NCBI RefSeq assembly: GCF_029871235.1
Contig: NZ_SSOM01000074.1
Coordinates: 62,001-126,000, forward strand
Reading direction: 5' to 3'
DNA: 64,000 bases
Source of the DNA: Pseudomonas sp. BN411
Lineage (GTDB): Bacteria > Pseudomonadota > Gammaproteobacteria > Pseudomonadales > Pseudomonadaceae
Notes under the pieces: model-generated
The model's input: the letters and a program-made list of their open reading frames with translations, nothing else
Database searches by the model: none
Told to the model about the DNA's origin: nothing
In this document: positions 36,072 through 43,100 of the stretch, in pieces
How the letters are laid out: the number at the start of each line of letters is the position of its first letter
Position numbering within the stretch: position 1 is the first letter of the stretch
Program-made: the position numbers and the translations under genes

Positions 36072-36198
36072 GGGGGACTTCCTCGTTTCGTTATGTTTTT
36101 TCGGCTGGCGTGGGTGCAACGCCTTGCTCGGACAGCAAGTGAACCTATTCGGTTGCATGGAGTCTGGTGTCTCGCTCACAAAAACATGGAGATGTGTA

Positions 36199-36630
36199 AT
36201 GAGGACTTTGTCTTTTCTGAGCCTGGGCGCCCTGCTCCTCGGCGCCGCCACCGCCACCCTGGCGGCTGTCCCACGTACCCCGGCACCTGAAGGTGCGCAG
36301 GTGTACTTCATCGAGCCGGCTAACGGTGCCACTGTTGGTCAGACCTTTACGGTGAAGTTCGGTCTCAAGGGCATGGGCGTCGCGCCGGCTGGCGTGGATG
36401 TGCCCGCAACCGGTCACCACCACCTGTTGATCGGCCTCGCCGAACAGCCGGAGATGGACAAGCCGCTGCCCATGACCGACAGCATCCGCCACTTCGGCAA
36501 GGGCCAGACCGAAACCCAGGTCACCCTGCCGCCCGGCAAGCACACCCTGCAGCTGCTGGTGGGGGACAAGAACCACGTACCGCTTGAGCCGCCGGTGATC
36601 TCGCAATCCATCACCGTGACGGTGAAGTAA
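36199..36630 (+). CDS. DUF4399 exported protein
   Basis: 143-residue periplasmic protein with a signal peptide (about 1-23, ending TLAA). The DUF4399 core has YFIEPANGATVGQTFTVKFGLKGMGVAPAG (residues about 35-64), GHHHLLIG (three His, possible metal or copper site) and PGKHTLQLLVGDKNHVPL. Function unknown. GGAGATG precedes the start. A strong terminator follows, so it is monocistronic. Confidence 0.88.
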   Translation: MRTLSFLSLGALLLGAATATLAAVPRTPAPEGAQVYFIEPANGATVGQTFTVKFGLKGMGVAPAGVDVPATGHHHLLIGLAEQPEMDKPLPMTDSIRHFGKGQTETQVTLPPGKHTLQLLVGDKNHVPLEPPVISQSITVTVK

Positions 36631-36644
36631 AGACGCTGGGAACG

Positions 36645-36672
36645 AAAAAGGGAGGCCGAGGCCTCCCTTTTT
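36645..36672. terminator. Terminator after the DUF4399 gene
   Basis: AAAAAGGGAGGC (36645-36656) pairs with GCCTCCCTTTTT (36661-36672) around a CGAG loop; usable in both directions. Confidence 0.88.
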
Positions 36673-36704
36673 CATGTCCTGCACACTTCCGTCAGGGGCT
36701 CGCG

Positions 36705-36767
36705 AGCTAGAGCGAGACAAGGCGGAAAGGGCCGAGGAGAGCGGAGTTTACGACTGTAAATGAGCAT
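36705..36767 (+). repeat. GCGGAGTTTAC...GTAAATGAGCAT intergenic repeat, forward copy
   Basis: The 27-nt core at 36741-36767 (GCGGAGTTTAC + 3 nt + TGTAAATGAGCAT) recurs inverted at 39671-39697 with 24 of 27 identical bases. Similarity extends into the AAGGCG...GGCCGAGGA flank on the left. The two copies face each other across serA and its divergent neighbour. Confidence 0.8.
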
Positions 36768-36817
36768 CTCCGAGGCTCTTTCCAACGCAGTATCGCCGAC
36801 GCGCAGCAGCCCCTGTC

Positions 36818-38047
36818 TTAGAAGAGGACGCGGCTGCGGATCGTACCGTTCACGTGCTGCAGCTTCTCGAGGGCGAGGTCCGAGTACTCGGCATCGACGT
36901 CGATCACCACGTAGCCGACCTTGTCGTCGGTCTGCAGGTACTGGCCGGAGATGTTGATGCCGTTGTCGGCGAACACCTTGTTGATCTCGCTCATCACGCC
37001 CGGCACGTTCTCGTGGATGTGCAGCAGACGGTGCTTGCCCGGGTGGGACGGCAGGGCCACTTCCGGGAAGTTCACGGACGATACCGAGGTACCGTTGTCG
37101 CTGTACTTCACCAGCTTCTCGGCCACTTCCAGACCGATGTTGGCCTGGGCCTCGGCGGTGGAACCGCCGATGTGCGGGGTCAGGATCACGCGGTCCAGGC
37201 CACGCAGCGGGCTCTCGAACTCTTCGTCGTTGGACTTGGGTTCGACCGGGAACACGTCGATGGCGGCGCCGATCAGGTGCTCGTCCTTGATGGCGGCGGC
37301 CAGGTGATCCAGCTCGACCACGGTGCCACGGGCGGCGTTGATCAGGATGCCGCCCTTCTTGATGGCGCGGATTTCCTTCTCGCCGATCATCCACTGGGTG
37401 GACGGCAGCTCGGGCACGTGCAGGGAGACGATGTCGGACATGCCCAGCAGCTCGTGCAGGTTGCCCACCTGGGTGGCGTTACCCAGCGGCAGCTTGGTCA
37501 CGGTGTCATAGAAGAACACCTGCATGCCCAGGGCCTCGGCCAGCACGGAGAGCTGGGTGCCGATGGAACCGTAGCCGATGATCCCCAGCTTCTTGCCGCG
37601 GATTTCGAAGGAGTTGGCTGCGGACTTGATCCAGCCGCCGCGGTGGCAGGAGGCGTTCTTCTCCGGAATGCCGCGCAGCAACAGGATGGCCTGGGCCAGC
37701 ACCAGCTCGGCGACCGAACGGGTGTTGGAGTAAGGGGCGTTGAACACGGCGATGCCACGCTCGCGGGCGGCATTCAGGTTGACCTGGTTGGTGCCGATGC
37801 AGAAGCAGCCGACGGCGATGAGCTTCTTGGCGCAATCGAACACCTCATCGGTGAGCTGGGTGCGCGAGCGAATGCCGATGAAATGCACGTCGGCGATCTT
37901 TTCCTTCAGTTCGTCACCCGAGAGTGCGCCCTTGAGGTACTCGATGTTGGTGTAACCGGCGGCCTTCAGGGTGTCCACGGCGTTCTGGTGGACGCCTTCG
38001 AGGAGAAGGAACTTGATCTTGCTCTTTTCGAGAGAGGTCTTGCTCAT
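36818..38047 (-). CDS. serA: D-3-phosphoglycerate dehydrogenase SerA
   Basis: First step of serine synthesis: 3-phosphoglycerate to 3-phosphohydroxypyruvate, coupled in many bacteria to 2-oxoglutarate reduction. The 409-residue protein has the catalytic domain with GCFCIGTNQVNL, NAD site GKKLGIIGYGSIGTQL, ARGTVVELDHL, the acidic EP..E segment VFPVEPKSND and the active-site His in LTPHIGGSTAEAQ. The C-terminal ACT domain (about 335-409) includes LLHIHENVPGVMSEIN, the serine feedback site. Length matches E. coli SerA. Divergent from the flavoprotein that likely reoxidises its by-product. Confidence 0.97.
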   Translation of the reverse strand: MSKTSLEKSKIKFLLLEGVHQNAVDTLKAAGYTNIEYLKGALSGDELKEKIADVHFIGIRSRTQLTDEVFDCAKKLIAVGCFCIGTNQVNLNAARERGIAVFNAPYSNTRSVAELVLAQAILLLRGIPEKNASCHRGGWIKSAANSFEIRGKKLGIIGYGSIGTQLSVLAEALGMQVFFYDTVTKLPLGNATQVGNLHELLGMSDIVSLHVPELPSTQWMIGEKEIRAIKKGGILINAARGTVVELDHLAAAIKDEHLIGAAIDVFPVEPKSNDEEFESPLRGLDRVILTPHIGGSTAEAQANIGLEVAEKLVKYSDNGTSVSSVNFPEVALPSHPGKHRLLHIHENVPGVMSEINKVFADNGINISGQYLQTDDKVGYVVIDVDAEYSDLALEKLQHVNGTIRSRVLF

Positions 38048-38235
38048 CTGCGTACCTATGTATCCCGGTAAAAATGTCAGAAGCGGGCCGTGGGGGAGCG
38101 CGGGCTGCTACCCGGAATATCGGCTGGAGCGCACGATTCACGGGGTGCGTATGCTAGCATGATCTCCTTTTTCCTTGCTCGGTTGCGACCTGAAACGTTC
38201 TCAGGGCGACCATGAATGATTTGAGAGTTTCGCTG

Positions 38236-39627
38236 ATGACCAACGCTGCCCTGATCGAAGAGCTGAAGACCCTGGTTGAACCCGGCAAGGTATTGACCGA
38301 TGCCCCGTCCCTGGACGCTTACGGCAAGGACTGGACCAAGCATTTCGCCCCCGCGCCCAGCGCCATCGTCTTCCCCAAGACCATCGAGCAGGTGCAGGCC
38401 ATCGTGCGTTGGGCCAACCAGCACAAGGTCGCGCTGGTGCCGTCCGGCGGCCGTACCGGTCTGTCCGCTGCGGCTGTGGCGGCTAACGGCGAAGTGGTCG
38501 TCGCCTTCGATTACATGAATCAGATCCTCGAATTCAACGAGTTCGACCGCACCGTGGTCTGCCAGCCGGGCGTGATCACCGAGCAGCTGCAGAACTTTGC
38601 CGAGGAAAAGGGCCTGTACTACCCGGTGGACTTCGCTTCCGCCGGTTCCAGCCAGCTTGGTGGCAACATCGGCACCAATGCCGGCGGGATCAAGGTGATT
38701 CGCTACGGCATGACCCGTAACTGGGTAGCCGGCCTGAAGGTAGTCACCGGCGCTGGCGACCTGCTGGAACTGAACAAGGACCTGATCAAGAACGCCACCG
38801 GCTACGACATGCGCCAGCTGTTCATCGGCGCCGAAGGCACCCTGGGCTTCGTGGTGGAAGCCACCATGCGCCTGGATCGCGCGCCGAAGAACCTCACCGC
38901 CATGGTGCTGGGTTCGCCGGACCTGGATTCCATCATGCCGGTGCTCCACGCCTTCCAGAGCAAGCTGGACCTCACCGCCTTCGAGTTCTTCTCCGACAAG
39001 GCCATGGCCAAGGTCCTGGCCCGTGGCGACGTGCCGGCGCCCTTCGAGACCGAGTGCCCCTTCTATGCGCTGCTGGAGTTCGAAGCCGCCAGTGAAGAAA
39101 TCGCCAACGACGCCCTGGCCACCTTCGAGCATTGCGTCGAGCAGGGCTGGGTGCTGGATGGCGTGATGAGCCAGAGCGAGCAACAGCTGCAGAACCTGTG
39201 GAAGCTGCGTGAGTACATCTCCGAGACCATCTCTCACTGGACCCCGTACAAGAACGACATCTCGGTCACCGTTTCCAAGGTGCCGGCCTTCCTGCACGAC
39301 ATCGACGCCATCGTCGAAGCCAACTACCCGGACTTCGAAGTGGTCTGGTTCGGCCATATCGGCGACGGCAACCTGCACCTGAACATCCTCAAGCCGGACA
39401 ACCTGTCCAAGGACGAGTTCTTCGCCAAGTGCGCCACCGTGAACAAGTGGGTATTCGAGACCGTGCAGAAGTACAACGGCTCGATCTCCGCCGAGCACGG
39501 CGTGGGCATGACCAAGCGCGATTACCTCGGCTATAGCCGTTCGGAGCCGGAAATCGCCGTGATGAAGGCGATCAAGGCGGTGTTCGATCCCAACGGCATC
39601 ATGAACCCCGGCAAGATTTTCAACTGA
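38236..39627 (+). CDS. FAD-linked D-2-hydroxyacid (D-2-hydroxyglutarate) dehydrogenase
   Basis: 463-residue vanillyl-alcohol-oxidase-type flavoprotein with PSGGRTGLSAAAVAANGEVV (FAD-binding loop), SSQLGGNIGTNAGG, and the C-terminal DGNLHLNILKP and EHGVGMTKRDYL with catalytic/metal His residues. In pseudomonads the enzyme beside serA oxidises D-2-hydroxyglutarate formed by SerA back to 2-oxoglutarate, driving serine synthesis; the divergent placement (about 190 bp from serA) supports that. The start MTNAALIEEL at 38236 is preferred on homology and the GAGAG upstream; an in-frame ATG at 38212 is possible. Confidence 0.9.
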   Translation: MTNAALIEELKTLVEPGKVLTDAPSLDAYGKDWTKHFAPAPSAIVFPKTIEQVQAIVRWANQHKVALVPSGGRTGLSAAAVAANGEVVVAFDYMNQILEFNEFDRTVVCQPGVITEQLQNFAEEKGLYYPVDFASAGSSQLGGNIGTNAGGIKVIRYGMTRNWVAGLKVVTGAGDLLELNKDLIKNATGYDMRQLFIGAEGTLGFVVEATMRLDRAPKNLTAMVLGSPDLDSIMPVLHAFQSKLDLTAFEFFSDKAMAKVLARGDVPAPFETECPFYALLEFEAASEEIANDALATFEHCVEQGWVLDGVMSQSEQQLQNLWKLREYISETISHWTPYKNDISVTVSKVPAFLHDIDAIVEANYPDFEVVWFGHIGDGNLHLNILKPDNLSKDEFFAKCATVNKWVFETVQKYNGSISAEHGVGMTKRDYLGYSRSEPEIAVMKAIKAVFDPNGIMNPGKIFN

Positions 39628-39670
39628 AAGCTACTGCGCTCGGCCATGCTGCGTTGAGCTCAGGCTCGGA

Positions 39671-39730
39671 ATGCTCATTTACAACAGTAAACTCCGCTTC
39701 CTCGCCTGATCTCGCCTTGCCTGGCCTTCG
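39671..39730 (-). repeat. GCGGAGTTTAC...GTAAATGAGCAT intergenic repeat, inverted copy
   Basis: Reverse-complement partner of the repeat at 36705-36767: core ATGCTCATTTACAACAGTAA at 39671-39690, continuing ACTCCGC, then a CTCGCC...CGCCTTG flank. It sits between the flavoprotein gene and the fumarylacetoacetase-family gene, which are 144 bp apart. Confidence 0.8.
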
Positions 39731-39771
39731 CTCGTGACGCTTTCAGCGTTGCGTTCAACAGGAGTCGGTAA

Positions 39772-40437
39772 ATGAGCTACCAGCACCAGTATGTCGATGG
39801 CACTCCGATCCACTTCTCCCTGGGCAAGGTGGTCTGCGTCGGCCGCAATTACGCCGAGCACGCCAAGGAACTGAACAACCCCGTGCCGACCGAACCGCTG
39901 CTGTTCATCAAGCCGGGCTCCTGCACGGTGCCGCTGGCCGGCGGCTTCAGCATTCCCCAGGACCGTGGCGCAGTACATTACGAAGCGGAAATCGCCGTGC
40001 TGATCGGCAAGCCGCTGTCCCGCCATCCCGATGCGGAAGAAGTGCGCGACGCCATCTCCGGCTTCGCACCGGCCCTGGACCTGACCCTGCGCGACGTGCA
40101 GGCCAAGCTCAAGGAGAAGGGCCTGCCCTGGGAAATCGCCAAGAGCTTCGACGGCGCCTGTGTGCTGGCGCCCTTCGTGCCGGGCGATGCCCCGGAGGGC
40201 CTGGACGATATCGGCATCCGCCTGACCATCAACGGCGAGGTCCGCCAGGACGGCAACAGCCGCGACATGCTCAATCCGATCCTGCCGCTGATCCAGCACA
40301 TGGCCGGTCATTTCAGCCTGCAACCGGGCGACGTCATCCTCACCGGCACTCCGGTGGGCGTCGGCCCGTTGAATCAGGGCGATGCGCTGGTGCTGGAGCT
40401 GGTGGGCCACAGCAGCTTCGAAAGCCGCGTCCTTTAG
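39772..40437 (+). CDS. Fumarylacetoacetate hydrolase family protein
   Basis: 221-residue FAH-superfamily enzyme, single domain. It has VVCVGRNYAEHAKELNNPVPTEPLLFIKPGSC (residues 17-48), the metal-binding Glu residues in GAVHYEAEIAVLIG (ExE), and the C-terminal LQPGDVILTGTPVGVGPLNQGD. Members of this size act as acylpyruvases or oxaloacetate decarboxylases (FAHD1/YcgM-like). The precise substrate cannot be read from sequence. Confidence 0.9.
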   Translation: MSYQHQYVDGTPIHFSLGKVVCVGRNYAEHAKELNNPVPTEPLLFIKPGSCTVPLAGGFSIPQDRGAVHYEAEIAVLIGKPLSRHPDAEEVRDAISGFAPALDLTLRDVQAKLKEKGLPWEIAKSFDGACVLAPFVPGDAPEGLDDIGIRLTINGEVRQDGNSRDMLNPILPLIQHMAGHFSLQPGDVILTGTPVGVGPLNQGDALVLELVGHSSFESRVL

Positions 40438-40523
40438 TCGGGCCGACCGGCGGCAGACCATTTCACGGAACTTTCACTGGCATATGGCTATCTCTTGCCG
40501 ACCCCATCGTTGAGTAGTCCCCG

Positions 40524-41456
40524 ATGACGTTCCGTTTCCCGCCGTTCATTCGCCGCCGCCGGCTGATGTTGGGATTGGTCGCCGCCCTCGCTGGTGCCAC
40601 CGCCCTCACGCGCTACATGCACTGGGACGACCGCGCCCTGGTCTGGCTGGCCGAGCAGCAGCTGACCGACGAGCAGCGGGCCGACAGCATCTGGCTGCCG
40701 GGCTACAAGGCCGTGCTGCAGGGCAAGCCCCTGGCAGGCCTGGAAAACGACGAAACCTCCGATCTGGCCTACAACCCCGTCACCGGAACCCTGTTCACCG
40801 TGACCGGCAAATCGCCGACTCTGGTGGAGTTGAGCCGTGAGGGTGAGGTGCTGCGCAAGATCCCGCTGAAGGGCTTCTCCAACCCCGAAGGCGTGGCCGT
40901 GCTGGAAGGTGGCCATGTGGCGGTGACCGATGAGCGCCGTCGTACCCTGTCGATCTTCGAGCTGGACCCGGAAACCCGCGAACTGAGCGCCGACGTGACG
41001 AACGAGTTCGATCTGGGCTTCCCGGACTCGGGCAACAAGGGCTTCGAAGGCATCGCCTGGGACCCGCTCAACGGGCAGTTGATCCTCGGCAAGGAGCGTG
41101 GCCCCGTCGCCCTGTTCAGCCTCGGCAGCGATGGCAACGAGACCCTTGGCGAAGCGCTGCGCCCGTTGCCCAGCTACGGCCTGGGCATGCGCAACCTGTC
41201 GGCGTTGAGCATCGACCCGCGCACCGGCCATCTGCTGGTGCTCTCGGCCCAATCCAACCTGTTGCTGGAGCTGAACGAACAGGGTGACCCCGTCAGCTTC
41301 ATCAGTCTGCTCGGCGGCATGAACGGACTGGACAGCCGTATTCCCCGAGCCGAAGGCGTGGCCATGGACGAGAGCGGCGACATCTACGTCGTCAGCGAGC
41401 CGAACCTGTTCTACGTGTTCCGCAAGGAACTTGTCGTCAGCGCCGACAAGGGCTGA
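40524..41456 (+). CDS. SdiA-regulated-domain (YjiK-like) beta-propeller protein, CarP paralogue
   Basis: 310-residue protein with an N-terminal signal anchor (RLMLGLVAALAGATALTRYM, about 13-32). A six-bladed-type propeller domain contains ETSDLAYNPVTGTLFTVTGK, LIELSREGEVLRKIPLKGF-like strands, NKGFEGIAWDPLNGQLILGKERG, LSALSIDPRTGHLLVLS and a terminal EGVAMDESGDIYVVSEPNLFYVF. It aligns throughout with the protein at 50270-51193, so the window holds two paralogues about 9 kb apart. Probably periplasmic; enzymatic activity unproven (phytase-like folds are related). Located directly upstream of the carO-like gene but separated from it by a distinct regulatory array. Confidence 0.88.
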   Translation: MTFRFPPFIRRRRLMLGLVAALAGATALTRYMHWDDRALVWLAEQQLTDEQRADSIWLPGYKAVLQGKPLAGLENDETSDLAYNPVTGTLFTVTGKSPTLVELSREGEVLRKIPLKGFSNPEGVAVLEGGHVAVTDERRRTLSIFELDPETRELSADVTNEFDLGFPDSGNKGFEGIAWDPLNGQLILGKERGPVALFSLGSDGNETLGEALRPLPSYGLGMRNLSALSIDPRTGHLLVLSAQSNLLLELNEQGDPVSFISLLGGMNGLDSRIPRAEGVAMDESGDIYVVSEPNLFYVFRKELVVSADKG

Positions 41457-41470
41457 ATGGTCCGTCCCCG

Positions 41471-41524
41471 TTAAGCTTCGCTTAAGGCGCTTTTAAGCCT
41501 CGTTTCAGCCAGTCGCCCTAGCTT
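41471..41524 (+). promoter_or_regulatory. BqsR/CarR-type operator array and promoter of the carO-like gene
   Basis: Four half-sites are spaced by exactly 6 nt: TTAAG (41471-41475), TTAAG (41482-41486), TTAAG (41493-41497) and TTCAG (41504-41508). A -10-like TAGCTT (41519-41524) follows 10 nt later. This is the TTAAG-N6-TTAAG box published for the Pseudomonas response regulator BqsR (also called CarR), extended to four units. The position just upstream of -10 is that of a class II activator site. The next start codon is 36 nt downstream. Confidence 0.8.
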
Positions 41525-41559
41525 GATCCCGTCATCTACAAACACACGGGATCACTTCC

Positions 41560-41907
41560 ATGAAAGCCAAATACCTCGCCCTGCTGGCCGTTCCGCTGTT
41601 CTCTACCGCCGTTATGGCCAGCAGCTACACCGGTCCGGGTGCCACTGCCCAGATCAACACCGTCGCCGCCGCCCTGGAGGCTGCCGACGACGCTCCGGTG
41701 GTACTGAAGGGACAGATCGTCCGCCGCATCAAGGGCGATATCTACGAGTTCAAGGACGCTACCGGCGCCATGAAGGTGGAAATCGACGACGAAGACTGGC
41801 CGCCGATGTCCATCGGCGAGAAAGACACCGTCAAGCTGACCGGCGAAGTGGATCGCGACCTGACGGGCCGCGAGGTGGATGTGGAGTTCGTTGAGCGGGT
41901 GAACTGA
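41560..41907 (+). CDS. carO: CarO-like OB-fold (YgiW/YdeI, BOF family) periplasmic protein
   Basis: 115-residue exported protein with a signal peptide (about 1-20, ending VMAS). The BOF domain is APVVLKGQIVRRIKGDIYEFKDATG (residues 45-69), MKVEIDDEDWPP and the final KDTVKLTGEVDRDLTGREVDVEFVE. The family is linked to cation and oxidative stress tolerance; in P. aeruginosa the equivalent, CarO, is induced by calcium through CarSR and affects Ca2+ homeostasis. The symbol rests on family, gene neighbourhood and the operator array upstream, not on an alignment I could run. Confidence 0.85.
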   Translation: MKAKYLALLAVPLFSTAVMASSYTGPGATAQINTVAAALEAADDAPVVLKGQIVRRIKGDIYEFKDATGAMKVEIDDEDWPPMSIGEKDTVKLTGEVDRDLTGREVDVEFVERVN

Positions 41908-41915
41908 CAAAACCT

Positions 41916-42014
41916 TGTGGGGGCGAATTCATTCGCTAAGGGCAGCGCAGCTGCCCCCGGAATGATCCGAAGGGCAAACCTTCGGTCTGCATAGCGAATG
42001 AATTCGCCCCCACA
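41916..42014. repeat. Mirrored 99-bp intergenic element, copy 2
   Basis: The same 21-nt terminal inverted repeats as copy 1 (41916-41936 and 41994-42014) enclose two different inner hairpins (GGGCAGCGCAGCTGCCC, 41940-41956, and CCGAAGGGC...CCTTCGG). It lies between convergent genes. Confidence 0.9.
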
Positions 42015-42035
42015 AATGCCATTTCCCTGAATACC

Positions 42036-43067
42036 TCACGCCACGCTATCGAACCCCTGCAACACATTGATCGCGTTGATGCCGATCTCCTCCACCGCAT
42101 AACCCCCTTCCATCACGAACAGCGTCTGCAGGCCGAGCTTGCCGATGATCTCGCCCATGCGCAGGTAATCCGGGCTGTCCAGCTTGAACTGCGAAATCGG
42201 GTCTTCCTTGAAGGTATCCACGCCCAGCGACACCACCAGGGCGTCCGGCGCGTATGCGGCGATCTGCCGGCAAGCGTCGGCGAGTGCCAGACTCCAGACG
42301 GACCAGTCGATGCCCGAAGCCAGCGGGTAGTTGAAGTTGAAGCCTTCCCCTGCACCCACGCCTTTCTCGTCGGCAAAGCCCAGGTAGTAGGGATACTCGA
42401 AGCGCGGGTCACCGTGGATCGAGGTGAACAGCACGTCGGCGCGGTCGTAGAAAATGTCCTGGGTACCGTTGCCGTGGTGATAGTCCACGTCCAGCACCGC
42501 GACCCGCTTTGCCCCGGCATCCAGCATGGCCTGCACGGCGATGGCTGCGTTGTTCAGGTAGCAGTAGCCGCCCATGTAGTCGGCGGCGGCGTGGTGGCCC
42601 GGTGGGCGGCACAGGGAGAAGATGCCGCGGGCGCCCTTGCGCAGTTCGGCTTGCTCGCTGAGGGCGACGTTGGCCGAGCTGGTGATGGCCTGCCAGGTGC
42701 CGGCGGTGATGGGCGCGCCAGCGTCGAAGGAGTAGTAGCCCAGGCGTCCGTCGATGTCGGTGGGCTCCACCTGGCGCAGGCGCCGGGTTGGCCAGGCGAT
42801 GGGCAGCATGTCGTGGCTGCGGCCCTTGGCCTGCCAGTCGCTCCAAGCGTTCTTCAGGAAGTTCACGAAGCCTTCGCTGTGCACCCGCAGGATGGGCGAC
42901 AGGCCGAAGTCGGTCGGTGTCTGGATGGCGCCGAGTTTCACCGCCTTGGCGCGGTCCAGCACCATGTCGGCCCGGCTCGGTTTCTCGAAGCAGGGGGTGA
43001 ACTGGCCACCGATCAGCTCGTGCTTGCCGTGGTGCAGGTGGTGGTCGTCGGAATAGATCGTCAGCAT
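42036..43067 (-). CDS. Acetylpolyamine amidohydrolase (class II histone-deacetylase fold)
   Basis: 343-residue zinc hydrolase that removes acetyl groups from acetylputrescine/acetylcadaverine-type substrates. It has CRPPGHHAAADYMGGYCYLNNAAIA (residues 150-174: tandem His and substrate loop), the Zn ligands in VLDVDYHHGNGTQDIFY, and LVVSLGVDTFKEDP. The N-terminal HHLHHGKHELIGGQFTPCFEKPSRADM block is the insert typical of bacterial acetylpolyamine deacetylases (P. aeruginosa AphA/AphB group). It follows the transporter gene by 33 bp on the minus strand, so both are probably co-transcribed. Confidence 0.92.
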   Translation of the reverse strand: MLTIYSDDHHLHHGKHELIGGQFTPCFEKPSRADMVLDRAKAVKLGAIQTPTDFGLSPILRVHSEGFVNFLKNAWSDWQAKGRSHDMLPIAWPTRRLRQVEPTDIDGRLGYYSFDAGAPITAGTWQAITSSANVALSEQAELRKGARGIFSLCRPPGHHAAADYMGGYCYLNNAAIAVQAMLDAGAKRVAVLDVDYHHGNGTQDIFYDRADVLFTSIHGDPRFEYPYYLGFADEKGVGAGEGFNFNYPLASGIDWSVWSLALADACRQIAAYAPDALVVSLGVDTFKEDPISQFKLDSPDYLRMGEIIGKLGLQTLFVMEGGYAVEEIGINAINVLQGFDSVA

Positions 43068-43100
43068 CAGCGTCTCCTTTCGGCTAGCAGGTCTTGGGGA

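Noticed and set aside
36718-36800. Short open frame and possible small RNA between the DUF4399 terminator and serA
   Set aside because: The sequence is an intergenic repeat that recurs inverted at 39671-39730; no promoter-terminator pair could be supported.
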